Part shown: positions 12,464 through 21,629 of the stretch, one piece after another
Numbering within the stretch: the stretch's first letter is position 1
Layout: every line of letters begins with the position of its first letter
NCBI RefSeq assembly: GCF_027887165.1
Contig: NC_077233.1
Span: 183,767,114-183,831,113 of the forward strand
DNA from: Monodelphis domestica
Taxonomy: Eukaryota > Chordata > Mammalia > Didelphimorphia > Didelphidae
Direction: 5' to 3'
Length of the DNA stretch: 64,000 nt
Position numbers and translations under genes: made by a program
Notes under the pieces: model-generated
What the model saw: only the letters and a program-made list of their open reading frames with translations
Told to the model about the DNA's origin: nothing
The model's database searches: none

Positions 12464-12614
12464 GGCAGGAGTTCTTAATCTGAAGTCTGTGAACTTAAAA
12501 AATGAAATTTATAAGTGTACTTTAATTGGTTTCCTTTGTAATCCTATTTTATACATTTAAAAATATTTTGAGAAGGGATTCATAGGCTTCACTAGAATTT
12601 CCAGAAGGGTCTAT

Positions 12615-12683
<69 letters not shown>

Positions 12684-12705
12684 CCTTAAGAACCCTTACC
12701 CTAGG
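12464..12705 (+). mobile_element. Short hAT-like non-autonomous transposon with (TA)n expansion
   Basis: The left end CAGGAGTTCTTAATCTGAAG and right end CCTTAAGAACCCTTAC are near inverted repeats. The body matches the copy at 57425-57618 (TTTCCTTTGTAATCCTATTT, CATAGGCTTCAC). A TA repeat of about 64 bases at 12617-12680 has grown inside the right half. Confidence 0.55.
12617..12680. repeat. (TA)n microsatellite
   Basis: Perfect TA dinucleotide run inside a DNA transposon. Confidence 0.95.
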
Positions 12706-12905
12706 GCCCTTAGGGCCCTTCTAGTTTTAGTTCCAGGTTTCTAATAATATTGTCCCTGTATAAGTCTCCCTCCCCACTTCCCCAAACAGAAGAGTGAATC
12801 TCACCACATTCTGAGTTGTGTTTTTTTTTAATTGCTTCCCTATTGGTACTCCAATATAGCTGGGAGGAAGGGAAGGAAAGAAGAATGGATAGACTGAGAG
12901 GGAGA

Positions 12906-13120
12906 GAAGGAAGGAAGGAAGGAAGGAAGGAAGGAAGGAAGGAAGGAAGGAAGGAAGGAAGGAAGGAAGGAAGGAAGGAAGGAAGGAAGGAAGGAAGGAA
13001 GGAAGGAAGGAAGGAAGGAAGGAAGGAAGGAAGGAAGGAAGGAAGGAAGGAAGGAAGGAAGGAAGGAAGGAAGGAAGGAAGGAAGGAAGGAAGGAAGGAA
13101 GGAAGGAAGGAAGGAAGGAA
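12906..13120. repeat. (AAGG)n tetranucleotide microsatellite, about 54 units
   Basis: About 215 bases of nearly perfect GGAA repeat. The long GRKEGRKE and SFLPSFLP frames across it are repeat artefacts. Confidence 0.98.
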
Positions 13121-13800
13121 TCAGAATAGTACACTACCAAAAATTCTAACATTATAGTTTCTCTCAGGCTTGGAGATTCTCTGGATCACCCTGGGGCCTG
13201 AGGAGCAGGTGGGCAGAAAAGCACTCTGGGTAACAGATGAGCCCCTATCCATATGAAACATTTCCCCGCCTATTACCTTTGAATTACTTGGAGAAACGTA
13301 TCCCCAAGGAAAAGTGATAAAATGAACTTGGAGATCAGGGTAGTGGGTGGCTAAGAAATCCGAAGTGGTTGCTGCTGGTCTGTGGAGCTGGATCTAACAA
13401 GTGTGAACAGACTCCAACAATTTGCTAATGGCAGCAATTTGAGATGCTGTTTTTCGCAATTACTGATGCTAGTGAAATTTTATAGTGTGCAGGTAGAGTT
13501 CCAGGGAATTGTGTGCTGTAAACAAACAGACAGACAGTGCCAGAAGCTTAGCCAACGCAAAATTCTTCCCCTCAGTTCCTTATCCTCCAGGAACTGAGGC
13601 AAGGTATAGTTCCCAGATGGTAGAGGACAGTTTTCGCTGGCCTCGGTGTCATATAGGCCAACACTGAGCCCATTCTCAGGCCCAGGTCTTCAAAGACCTT
13701 AGACTGGTGTGACCCACAGAAGTTCTCTATCTAGGTCATTTGAGTAGTCTGCAAAGCAGCAGTACCAACACCCAGATGAAACATCAGGCCTGAAGCTAGA
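13121..13800. other. Apparently single-copy non-genic DNA
   Basis: No repeat family or gene was recognised. Confidence 0.4.
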
Positions 13801-13819
13801 CAGCAAAAATGTCACAGCT

Positions 13820-13886
13820 AAAGAACATGATTCATGTAACCATGGAAAAATATTTTAAATTAACTGATTAAATAAATAAACTTTTA
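13820..13886 (+). mobile_element. Very short L1 3'-end insertion
   Basis: 67 bases matching the marsupial L1 3' terminus (complement of the 28740-28795 region: GAACATGATTCATGTAACCA, then TTTAATTAACT-like text). It is bounded by the perfect 15-base TSD AAAAATGTCACAGCT at 13805-13819 and 13887-13901. An extreme 5' truncation. Confidence 0.85.
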
Positions 13887-13912
13887 AAAAATGTCACAGC
13901 TCCTGCCAGTTG

Positions 13913-14300
13913 TGTGCTGGTGGCAAATAATTAACAACCAGTTCTCAGAATGAGCCAGATGTACTTTTTATTTTTAACCCTTACCTTCCATCTTAGAATC
14001 AATATTGTATATTTAGTTCCAGAGTAGAAGAGCAGTAGGAGCTAGGCAATGGGCGTTAAGTGACTTGCCCAGGGTCACACAGCTGGGAAGTGTCTGAGGC
14101 CAGATTTGAACTTAGGACTTCCCTTCTCTAGGCCTGACTATCAGTTTACTGAGCCACTCAGCTGCCCACCAGATGCACTTTTAAACATTATCCACATTAT
14201 AAAAATTTTCTCTACCACTTTCTTAAGTCTAGAAATCAACAGAACAATAAATCAAGCCTTGATTTTTCTCATTTGCCAATTTCCAAGACATTTGTGCTCA
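13913..14300 (+). repeat. Old unnamed repeat, copy A (split by a WSINE)
   Basis: GTGCTGGTGGCAAATAATTA ... AACAACCAGTTCTC, then after the SINE ATTTTCTCTACCACTTTCTT and AAGTCTAGAAATCAACAGAA. It aligns with 16405-16560 along about 160 bases. I do not recognise the family. Confidence 0.5.
13969..14168 (-). repeat. WSINE1-like SINE
   Basis: Full-length antisense copy with TSD CCAGATGTACTTTT (13955-13968) and CCAGATGCACTTTT (14169-14182). Confidence 0.9.
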
Positions 14301-14501
14301 TAGTGACAATTTAGCAATCAATTTCCCCAAGTCTGGGAGAGCTGTCTCCACCTGGTTTCTGTTACCAGAAAGTTAAGAATAAGTATTTGTTCTATTTTTT
14401 TTTCCAAATGAAAGGAAATAGTCTTTCTTAACAAGCAAGAATTAAAGGAGAAGTATTAGTGATTTTCTTTGAGAATATCTATATTTCCAGGGCTCTCCCC
14501 A

Positions 14502-14707
14502 CTTTTTTTTCAAAATCTTAACTTTCATTTTAGAATCGGTATTGGTTCCAAGGCAGAACAGCCATAAGAGCTAGGCAATGGGGGTCAAGTGACTTGTCCA
14601 ATGTCACTCAGTTAGAAAGTGTGTGAGGCCAAGTTTAGACCCAGGACCTCCCGACTTCTAGACCTGGTTCTCTACCCACTGAGCCACCTAGCTATGCCCC
14701 CCCCCCA
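14502..14707 (-). repeat. WSINE1-like SINE
   Basis: Antisense, nearly full length, ending in the tRNA head (GAGCCACCTAGCTATGCCCC). Confidence 0.88.
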
Positions 14708-14917
14708 ATCTCTTAATATTATCATTTAATAAGGGGATGATCAAAACACTTCCTCCTCTGCCCTAGTCTTGCCAATCTTGTTTCATTCCCACTTTTCCCT
14801 AACATAGGATCATGGATCCCCATGGGATTGTTATCTGCCCTATCATTAGATTATGAGCTCCTTGAAGACTTGCCACTATGCTTGGCATTCAGTAGGCACT
14901 TAATAAATGCTTGTTGG

Positions 14918-15868
14918 AGACAGCTAGGTGCCTCAGGAGATAAGAGAGCCAGACTGAGAGACAATAAATCCCGATTTCAAATCTGGCCTCAGATTCTTTC
15001 TAGTTGTGTGACAAGTCACTTAACCCTAATAACTTAGTGTAAGGAATTAAAATTTATGGTTGAACTAAATATATGAGAATTCTAAGATAATACAGTGATC
15101 ACCAATTTAAAAATATTATAGCTCAAGTCAAGTTGACTTTCAGTAGCTTTCTTTACAAAGAAGTGGAAAGAGTGGAAGTAGAGAAATGTAAAAGAAGGTA
15201 GAGTAAGAAGTCTAGCTTATCACCCTAAATGTTGCTCTGATCCCCAGCTCAATCCAAGCAGGGCTCATTAATCCCTCAGCCAGAGGACTTGGTGGAGAAT
15301 TAAACAAGGGTTCAACCCACATGGCCTCCTCCAAGAAGGGGAGGCCTCTCTGGAACTAATCTCTCCAGAAACCAGGAAAGGAAGGTCAGCTTCTCACTCA
15401 CCCAAGCCACAGTCCAAAGGGAGGAGATCCAGGAGCAGACTTACAGAAGCAGTCCAAGAGTTAGAGTCCCAGATCCAAATTGTAGTCCAAGCCATGGTTC
15501 CAGTCCAAGATCCTCCAATTCTAAAATTTAGGATGAAAACCTCTTGCACAGAAAGTTCATCACCTTTTATAGTCCTTTTTTCACATCACTTCCTGTTCCT
15601 TCCTCCACATTATGAGGACCAATAGCAGTCTTTAAATTTGCTTAGCACTGCCCAGGGGATGGTCAGTTGTTTATGAGTTGTCACACACTTTATCAAGTGG
15701 CTTTTGAACCTCCCCTACTTAGTGTTAAGTAGGGGTGTCTAGCTTCTGGTTAATTAAATTTAAAAGTAGGCAAGGGAAGAGTCAATCCCATCTTCACACT
15801 AGCCTATACCACCATTCTACCTTGGAACTGATGCTTAGTATGAATCCTAAGGCAGAGGTTAAGGTTTT
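14918..15868 (+). repeat. WSINE1-like SINE split by a solo LTR
   Basis: The head half lies at 14918-15037 and the tail half at 15799-15868 (TTGGAACTGATGCTTAGTAT, AATCCTAAGGCAG). The 761-bp LTR at 15038-15798 separates them at the AACTTAG/CTAGCC point. A short MIR/L2-type end (TAGGCACTTAATAAATGCTT) precedes it at 14890-14917. Confidence 0.85.
15038..15798 (-). mobile_element. Solo LTR, TGTGAAGA/CTTACA family, antisense, inside a SINE
   Basis: 761 bp, starting TGTAAGGAATTAAAATTTA and ending CATCTTCACA, with flanks TTAG/CTAG. Same family as 6687, 7931, 40445 and 45565. Younger than the SINE it splits. No internal genes. Confidence 0.75.
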
Positions 15869-15869
15869 T

Positions 15870-16010
15870 TTTTTTGGGGGGGGGGGGTTAAAAACCCTTA
15901 TCTTCCATCTTGGAATCAATACCATGTATTAGTTCCAAGGCAGAAGAGTGGTAAGGGCTAGGCAATGGGAGTCAAGTGACTTGCCCAGGGTCACACAGCT
16001 GGGAAGTAGA
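15870..16010 (-). repeat. WSINE1-like SINE in the tail of another SINE
   Basis: Head-truncated antisense copy after a T-run and G-run. TSD AGGTTAAGGTTTT (15857-15869) and AGGTTAAAGTTTT (16011-16023). Confidence 0.85.
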
Positions 16011-16404
16011 AGGTTAAAGTTTTAAAAATAAATAAATGCTTGTTGATTTGACTTGAGCTGAACATTATATTTCTTTTAATATATATGAAAATGAGATGAT
16101 TTTTTAAAAAAGCAACCACATCTTCCTGTTTATTACTAATATTACTCATATGATCAACCTAAACTTCCAATTTTCTTTTTTTAACTTCAATTGCTCAAAT
16201 GATCATAATAGTTCATGTTTGTACAGTGCTTTGGGACCTACTCAGCCATTTGTAGCTAGAGAAGTATAGAAAGTACTGGCCATAAGCTAGGGGAACTAGA
16301 GAAATCCAAACACCAAGAAACAAATTTAATCTTCTAAATGCCATTGAAATTTGATGGGATGAGACCACTGATTTGGGACATGGACCTGGGAGGATGTATC
16401 CAGG

Positions 16405-16560
16405 AGTGTGCTGGTAAATGTTTACTAATAGGTTCTTTGAAAACCATGACACAACTTTTAACTTTAATCTGTATTACTAGCATTTTCTCCATCACTTTCT
16501 TAAGTCTGGGCAATACACAAAACAATGTTAAACTCCAATTGATAGCATTTTCTGATTTCT
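16405..16560 (+). repeat. Old unnamed repeat, copy B
   Basis: GTGCTGGTAAATGTTTACTA, TTCTTTGAAAACCATGACAC, then CATTTTCTCCATCACTTTCT and TAAGTCTGGGCAATACACAA. It shares its layout with copy A at 13913-14300. Confidence 0.5.
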
Positions 16561-17500
16561 GAGGTATAAATGCAAATGGCATTTGACTATTGGCTCTTAG
16601 TGGCCTCGGTGTATCCTATTAAAAAAGATCAAATTAGGCAGAAGGGGAGATTTAGGGGGTGATATTATATTTTATATTAAGAAGGTAATTTTTTTAGGAA
16701 ATCCATGAAATTCCCAAAGTAAGAAGAGTATGGCAGATGTTTATGAAATAAAAATTATTGATGAGAAATAGAAGTGATAGAGGAAATAGATGAAGACTTA
16801 AGGGTAAAGATCATAAACCTGGCACGTGGGTAAGATCTAGCAGTGGTGAGGAACTTTTGCTGGTGCCCTCTCTGACAAAAGCAAGGGAACTAATCATTTC
16901 TTGGCTTGTCTTGATGATCACTCATCCCTCAAAAGTTGAAAGAAAAAATGAAGGGAACTGCTATTCTGTATTTTATTCTCTTCAACAAGGAAGAATTGGT
17001 TGCTGGGGTGAAAATAATGGGAACTTTGGAGAGAAGAATTCCATTTAAAAGGCTAAGGAAAGCTTGGTTCAGTTTTCATTGTTACAAAGGAGGCTCAGTG
17101 GATGACCACATATTGACTTAGAAACCCACAAATGAATATTATGTTGTTCTGTATTTTTATTTATTTTGTTAAACATTTCCTTACATTTTAATCTGGTTTC
17201 CCTTCAAAACTCTCAAGTGCAGATCATGAGTTTGTCAGCTCTAGAAAGAGTCCAATGGGAATTCACTGAGAACTCTTCAATTTACTTAGATGAAAATTAC
17301 CCATGTGTAATTCTGCTCCCCAAACCCTTGAGTCTGGGGTAAATCAGTAGTGCCACTTGCTATTAACTTGATCCTTTTCAATAGGAAGGCTCAGAAGTTG
17401 ATCAAGTGCTGAATTGTGATACTCCAATGAACTGAATGGGTTTGCTAGGAAATTGATTAACTTTCTTTTGCTCTCAGAAGGGAAATGACTTTCTCTTCCC
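16561..17500. other. Non-genic stretch
   Basis: No gene or clear repeat was recognised. The small open frames at 16857-17121 overlap in different frames and show no family features. Confidence 0.35.
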
Positions 17501-17509
17501 TAGCTTTCT

Positions 17510-17666
17510 CTGTCATCCATTTGTCTCTCCCTCCCTTCCTCCCTTCCTCTCTTTCACTCCCCCTTTTCCTTTCTTTTTCCCTCCTTCCCTCTCCCCTTCT
17601 CTCTCTCTCTCCCTCTCCCATCTCTAGGCCTGATTCTCAAACCCCTGAACAACCTAGCTGCCCCCT
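17510..17666 (-). repeat. Pyrimidine-rich simple repeat joined to a WSINE head fragment
   Basis: C/T-rich low-complexity sequence at 17525-17620 runs into CTCTAGGCCTGATTCTCAA and AACCTAGCTGCCCCCTT, the antisense first 45 bases of the SINE. Confidence 0.65.
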
Positions 17667-17699
17667 TATAAAAGGTTTACTCTTTGCATAGGAAAAAAA

Positions 17700-17990
17700 T
17701 AAAACACCAGTCAAGAAACATTTATTAAGTAACACCTATGTGCCATGAACTGTGCTAAGCCCTGAAGATCCAAAAGTAACAGACAGTACCTGCTCTCAAG
17801 AAGCCCACAATCAAATGGGAGAAACTATGCAAACAACTATAAGTAAACAACAAGATATATTCAGGATAAATTGGAAATAAGGAACAGAGGGAATGCACTA
17901 ACATGGGAGGAACTGGAAAAAACTTTCTGCAGAAGGTGGAATTTTAGATGTGACTTAAAGGAAGACAGGGAAAAGCATAAAATACATATA
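17700..17990. repeat. Ancient mammalian interspersed repeat (family unresolved), fragment
   Basis: ACATTTATTAAGTAACACCT, ATGTGCCATGAACTGTGCTA, CTGCTCTCAAGAAGCCCACA and GGTGGAATTTTAGATGTGAC match a long ancient mammalian repeat also seen at 38395, 38885-39685 and 42280-43420. Confidence 0.55.
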
Positions 17991-18075
17991 AGAAAGGAAA
18001 TGATATTTCACAACTGTGGATAAGAGTGAAACTCTTAAGGTTTAACTTGAAGGAAGTACAAGAAAAGACATATTT

Positions 18076-18497
18076 TGGGGACAGCTGGGTGGCTCAGTGG
18101 ATTGAGAGTCAGGCCTAGAGACAGGAGGTCCTAGGTTCAAATTTGACCTCAGACACTTCCCAGCTGTGTGACCCTGGGCAAGTCACTTGACCCCCATTGC
18201 CTAGCCCTTACCACTCTTCTGCCTTGGAGTCAATAATTTTTTTTTTTAAACCCTTACCTTCCGTCTTGGAGTCAATACTGTGTATTGGCTCCAAGGCAGA
18301 AGAGTGGTAAGGGTAGGCAATGGGGGTCAAGTGACTTGCCCAGGGTCACACAGCTAGGAAGTGGCTGAGGCCAGATTTGAACCTAGGACCTCCCATCTCT
18401 AGGCCTGGCTCTCAATCCACTGAGCTACCTAGCTGCCCCCTTGGAGTCAATAATAATACACAGTATTGACTCCAAGATGGAAGATAAGGGTTAAAAA
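18076..18497 (+). repeat. WSINE1-like SINE split by a second WSINE
   Basis: A sense copy with head at 18076-18237 and tail at 18441-18497 (GTATTGACTCCAAGATGGAA). The inserted antisense copy lies between. Confidence 0.9.
18238..18440 (-). repeat. WSINE1-like SINE inserted in a SINE in opposite orientation
   Basis: Full-length antisense copy with perfect 14-base TSD TTGGAGTCAATAAT (18224-18237 and 18441-18454). With the outer copy it forms an inverted repeat of roughly 150-base arms. Confidence 0.93.
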
Positions 18498-18944
18498 AAA
18501 AAGAAAAGAAAAGATATATTTTATTTGATTATATAAGAAACCAAGTGTCCCATTTATATATATATTAGACATTATATATATATATATTAGACATTAACTG
18601 TCCTCCAAAGCTGTTATCTTATATATTTATTTCTTTGCATGCACAGCAAAACTCTTAGGAAAAAAAGTCAATACCTGTTATCTCCTCTCCTTAACTCTTT
18701 CATTTTATTTTGAATGAAAAAGAGAAATAAAATTAATATTTGAATATATAAAGTAGAATAGAAAAAAGGATTGTGCATAAAACTGGAAATTTCTATTATA
18801 TACAACTTACTTTTCCTTTTAAGAATATAATAATATAATAAATTACAAATTATATAAATAATAATATGATAAATTAAGTATTTAGCTTTCAACACTGTCA
18901 GAGTTTCCTTATAGTCTACTTTCTGTATTCTTCTATGCACTTTA

Positions 18945-19076
18945 AAAAAAAACCCTATCTTCCATCTTAGAATAATACTGTGTATTGGTTCCAAAGCAGT
19001 AGGGACTAGGCAACCAGGGTTAAATGACTTGCCCAGGCTCACACAGCCATGAAGTATCAACTTAGCTTCCTCCTCT
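18945..19076 (-). repeat. WSINE1-like SINE, head-truncated
   Basis: AACCCTATCTTCCATCTTAG to CCCAGGCTCACACAGCC, with TSD TTCTATGCACTTTA / TTCTATGCACCTTTA at about 18931 and 19077. Confidence 0.8.
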
Positions 19077-19214
19077 TCTATGCACCTTTACAAAATGCTT
19101 CTGGTTAGCCTTTTCTTTTCTTTCTTTTCTTCTTGGCAACCCTATTATACTAACTTCATTGAAATAGATTTTTTAAAAATCTCTATGACAAATATGCATG
19201 GTATAATGATTAGA

Positions 19215-19560
19215 ATGAGTGGTCACCAAAATTGTAATTAACCCTTAAGTCACAAGACTATTAATAGCTAGATTTATTAGTAAGACAAAGAAAATAAGAG
19301 AGAAATATAGATAGGAGGTGAAGAATTTCCTAGCCTAATAATCCAGAGCCTAACAATTCAGTGTCTGTCTCTGAATCTCAGCCTCAGAAAACAAGAAAAC
19401 CCCCCAGCTTCCTGTTGGGTCTCATCTTATAAATCCTCATTACACCCACTAACTCTCCTATATCATCCCCCAGGAACCAATCACAGCTCCTCAATTAGGT
19501 GGTACCACCCAGGGAGGCAGTGACAGTGGGATCAATTTTGTGGCTGCTGATTGTCTCAAA
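19215..19560 (-). mobile_element. Possible LTR fragment, antisense
   Basis: Resembles the antisense LTRs at 7931 and 50512 in layout: GGTCACCAAAATTGTAATTA, TTTATTAGTAAGACAAAG, a CTTATAAATCC promoter-like spot and ACCAATCACAGC. No ends were identified. A fossil of unclear extent. Confidence 0.4.
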
Positions 19561-19799
19561 TTTAAAACAAATGGAAAGGAAGTCGAAATTTCTGATTAAT
19601 CAAGCCAAAACACAGATTCTCTTCTGCATGGTTAAGCAAAAAAAAACAAACAAACAAACAAACAAAAAAACCCAATTAGCTATGTCTGAAGATGCATATC
19701 TCCTGTGTATTGAGTCCATGACTTCGGGTGATGAGTCCCATACTTCATCATTGCTCCTCCAGAATCAGGGTTGGTCAATGAACTGATCAGTTACGTTTT

Positions 19800-20420
19800 A
19801 CAAAGCTTTTTTTTTTTTTTTAAATAATGTTGTTCTTATAAAATTGTTTTCCAAGTTTTACTCACCTGACTGCATCAATTTATCCAAGTCTTCCCAATTT
19901 TCTCTGAATCTGGATACTCTTTGTCATCTCTTTGGTATAATAATAGTCCATTATCTTCATAATCTTTAATTTGTTTAGCTATTCTCTGTTCCTAGTTCCC
20001 TGTTCCTATTGCAAAAAGAATTACTATAAATATTTTTGAACATGTGGATCCTTTTCCTCTTTCTTTGATCTCTTTGGGTCATAGACCTAGCAATAGTATC
20101 AGTGGGTTAAAGGGTAAATATATGTTTTAATGACTTTTGGGGTATATTTTAAAGCTGGTTTGTTTTTGTTGTTGTTGTTGTTGTTGTTTGTTTAAGCATG
20201 CCTAGATCAATTCACAGATCCACCAAGAGTGTATTAATGAGTCCTTTTTTTCTGAAACTTTTCCCAACAACTGTTATTTTCCATTTTGTCATCTTTGTCA
20301 ACCCAGTTGGGTAGGAAATGAAACCTCAGAATTGCCAGAATCTATATTTCTCTAATTATTAGTAATTTAGAGCATTTTCCCCCCACATAACTATTAATAT
20401 CTTAAATTTGCTTCTCAAGT
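19800..20420 (-). repeat. Old L1 fragment, antisense
   Basis: Diverged ORF2 end read backwards: TTGATCTCTTTGGGTCATAG, ACCTAGCAATAGTATCAGTG, CCTAGATCAATTCACAGATC and TCCACCAAGAGTGTATTAAT. A (GTT)n run at 20160-20192 lies inside it. Confidence 0.65.
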
Positions 20421-20589
20421 CTTTGTATTCTGGCTTCCAAACAAAGGATTAAATGACACACAAGTGACTAGAGAGACTCATGTGACTCCTAATGATAACT
20501 GGTGGAATTTCTCATGGCTGAAAAGAACTGTTTTGCTTGCAGTGGGCATCATGGTACTTCTTAGAATGAGGAATAGCCAGGGATATTTA

Positions 20590-20885
20590 TGATGGTATGT
20601 GTGTGGGGGGGAAGGGTTCTCGATTTGGGGGGGTGAAACCTTCGATTCCCTAGACCCTGATGGTTTAACACCAGTTATCCCAGCCTATTCCCCTCCCCAA
20701 AACAAAGACCCTCACGTGAGGCTGAAAGTTGGGAACATGTATTATGATTGCCTGTTAGACACTGAAGCTTCCAGGTCAGTTTTGGTAAGTAAAACTGATT
20801 CTGAATGTAATCCTATTGGCTCTTTAAATGTAGTAGATGTGTCAGGAACACCTCTAATTGTCCCAAAGCTTTCTCCTCAAATGGT
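20590..20885 (+). mobile_element. Endogenous retrovirus fragment with protease-like remnant
   Basis: The translated stretch includes DPHVRLKVGNMYYDCLLDT followed by SVLVSK and VSGTPLIVPKLSP, the layout of a retroviral aspartic protease. Neither gag upstream nor reverse transcriptase downstream was recognised, as old L1 follows at once. It is a broken fossil fragment. Confidence 0.65.
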
Positions 20886-20889
20886 CTCT

Positions 20890-21205
20890 ATGAGACTCCT
20901 ATCAGTAGAATATTCTTTCCTTTTTCATTTTTATAATATTGTTGTTATGGTGAAAATTGTTCTGGTTCTAATCACTTTACTCTGTCTCAGGCAATATGTG
21001 TCTTCCCAAGTTTCCCTAAAACCATCCCCTTCATGATTTCTTAGAGTTCAAAAGTATTCTTTTGTATTCATATACTATAATTTATTTAACTTCCCCAATG
21101 ATTGGGTTGGTCCTTGGTTTCCATTTCTTTGCCACCACAAAAGAGATGCTACAAATCTTTTTTTCTCTTTTCACATGTGTCCTATCTTTGATCTCTTTAA
21201 AGTGT
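20890..21205 (-). repeat. Old L1 fragment, antisense
   Basis: GTTCTGGTTCTAATCACTTT, TTCCCCAATGATTGGG and TTTGCCACCACAAAAGAGAT in the order of an antisense ORF2 end. Confidence 0.65.
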
Positions 21206-21210
21206 AGAAA

Positions 21211-21620
21211 TGTAAGGGATAAGAGATAAAGAAAAAGTAGGGATTGGCTTTAAAAGGAAAGGAGGAGAATTTAGACACAACTCCTAGGAGAAGATTATGA
21301 AAAGGAGAAAAGGATCTTGGGAATTTTTACTGGCATGTCACTCCTGATCTAGCTTTCTACTGAGCTGGTAAGGAGAATCTTTGCTCTGGCATGCCCTGGG
21401 AAAATCTAATCTTGTGGAAAGATTAGGATATTCTTGGGTTGGAGAACTGCCTTGGAGGAGACCTGCCTTTCCTTGAAGTACAGAGACCACCTGTCAGAGA
21501 TCCACTTGTTTAAGGTAAACCCAAGGGTTTTGGTCACCTGGGACTCTGGGTTAGGAAACCATCCCAGACTTTAGGTAAAGATTCAGTACATCTGTGAATC
21601 CACCCTCTTTAACCCTTTTA
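21211..21620. mobile_element. LTR-like sequence, unclassified
   Basis: Begins TGTAAGGGATAAGAG directly after the L1. It has a GTGGAAAGATTAGGATATTC core and ends near TTTATTTTATTC. LTR identity rests on general resemblance only. Confidence 0.3.
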
Positions 21621-21629
21621 TTTTATTCA

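Noticed and set aside
12727-13157. Long open frames on both strands (about 110-140 codons)
   Set aside because: They are translations of the (AAGG)n array (GRKE and SFLP repeats), not genes.
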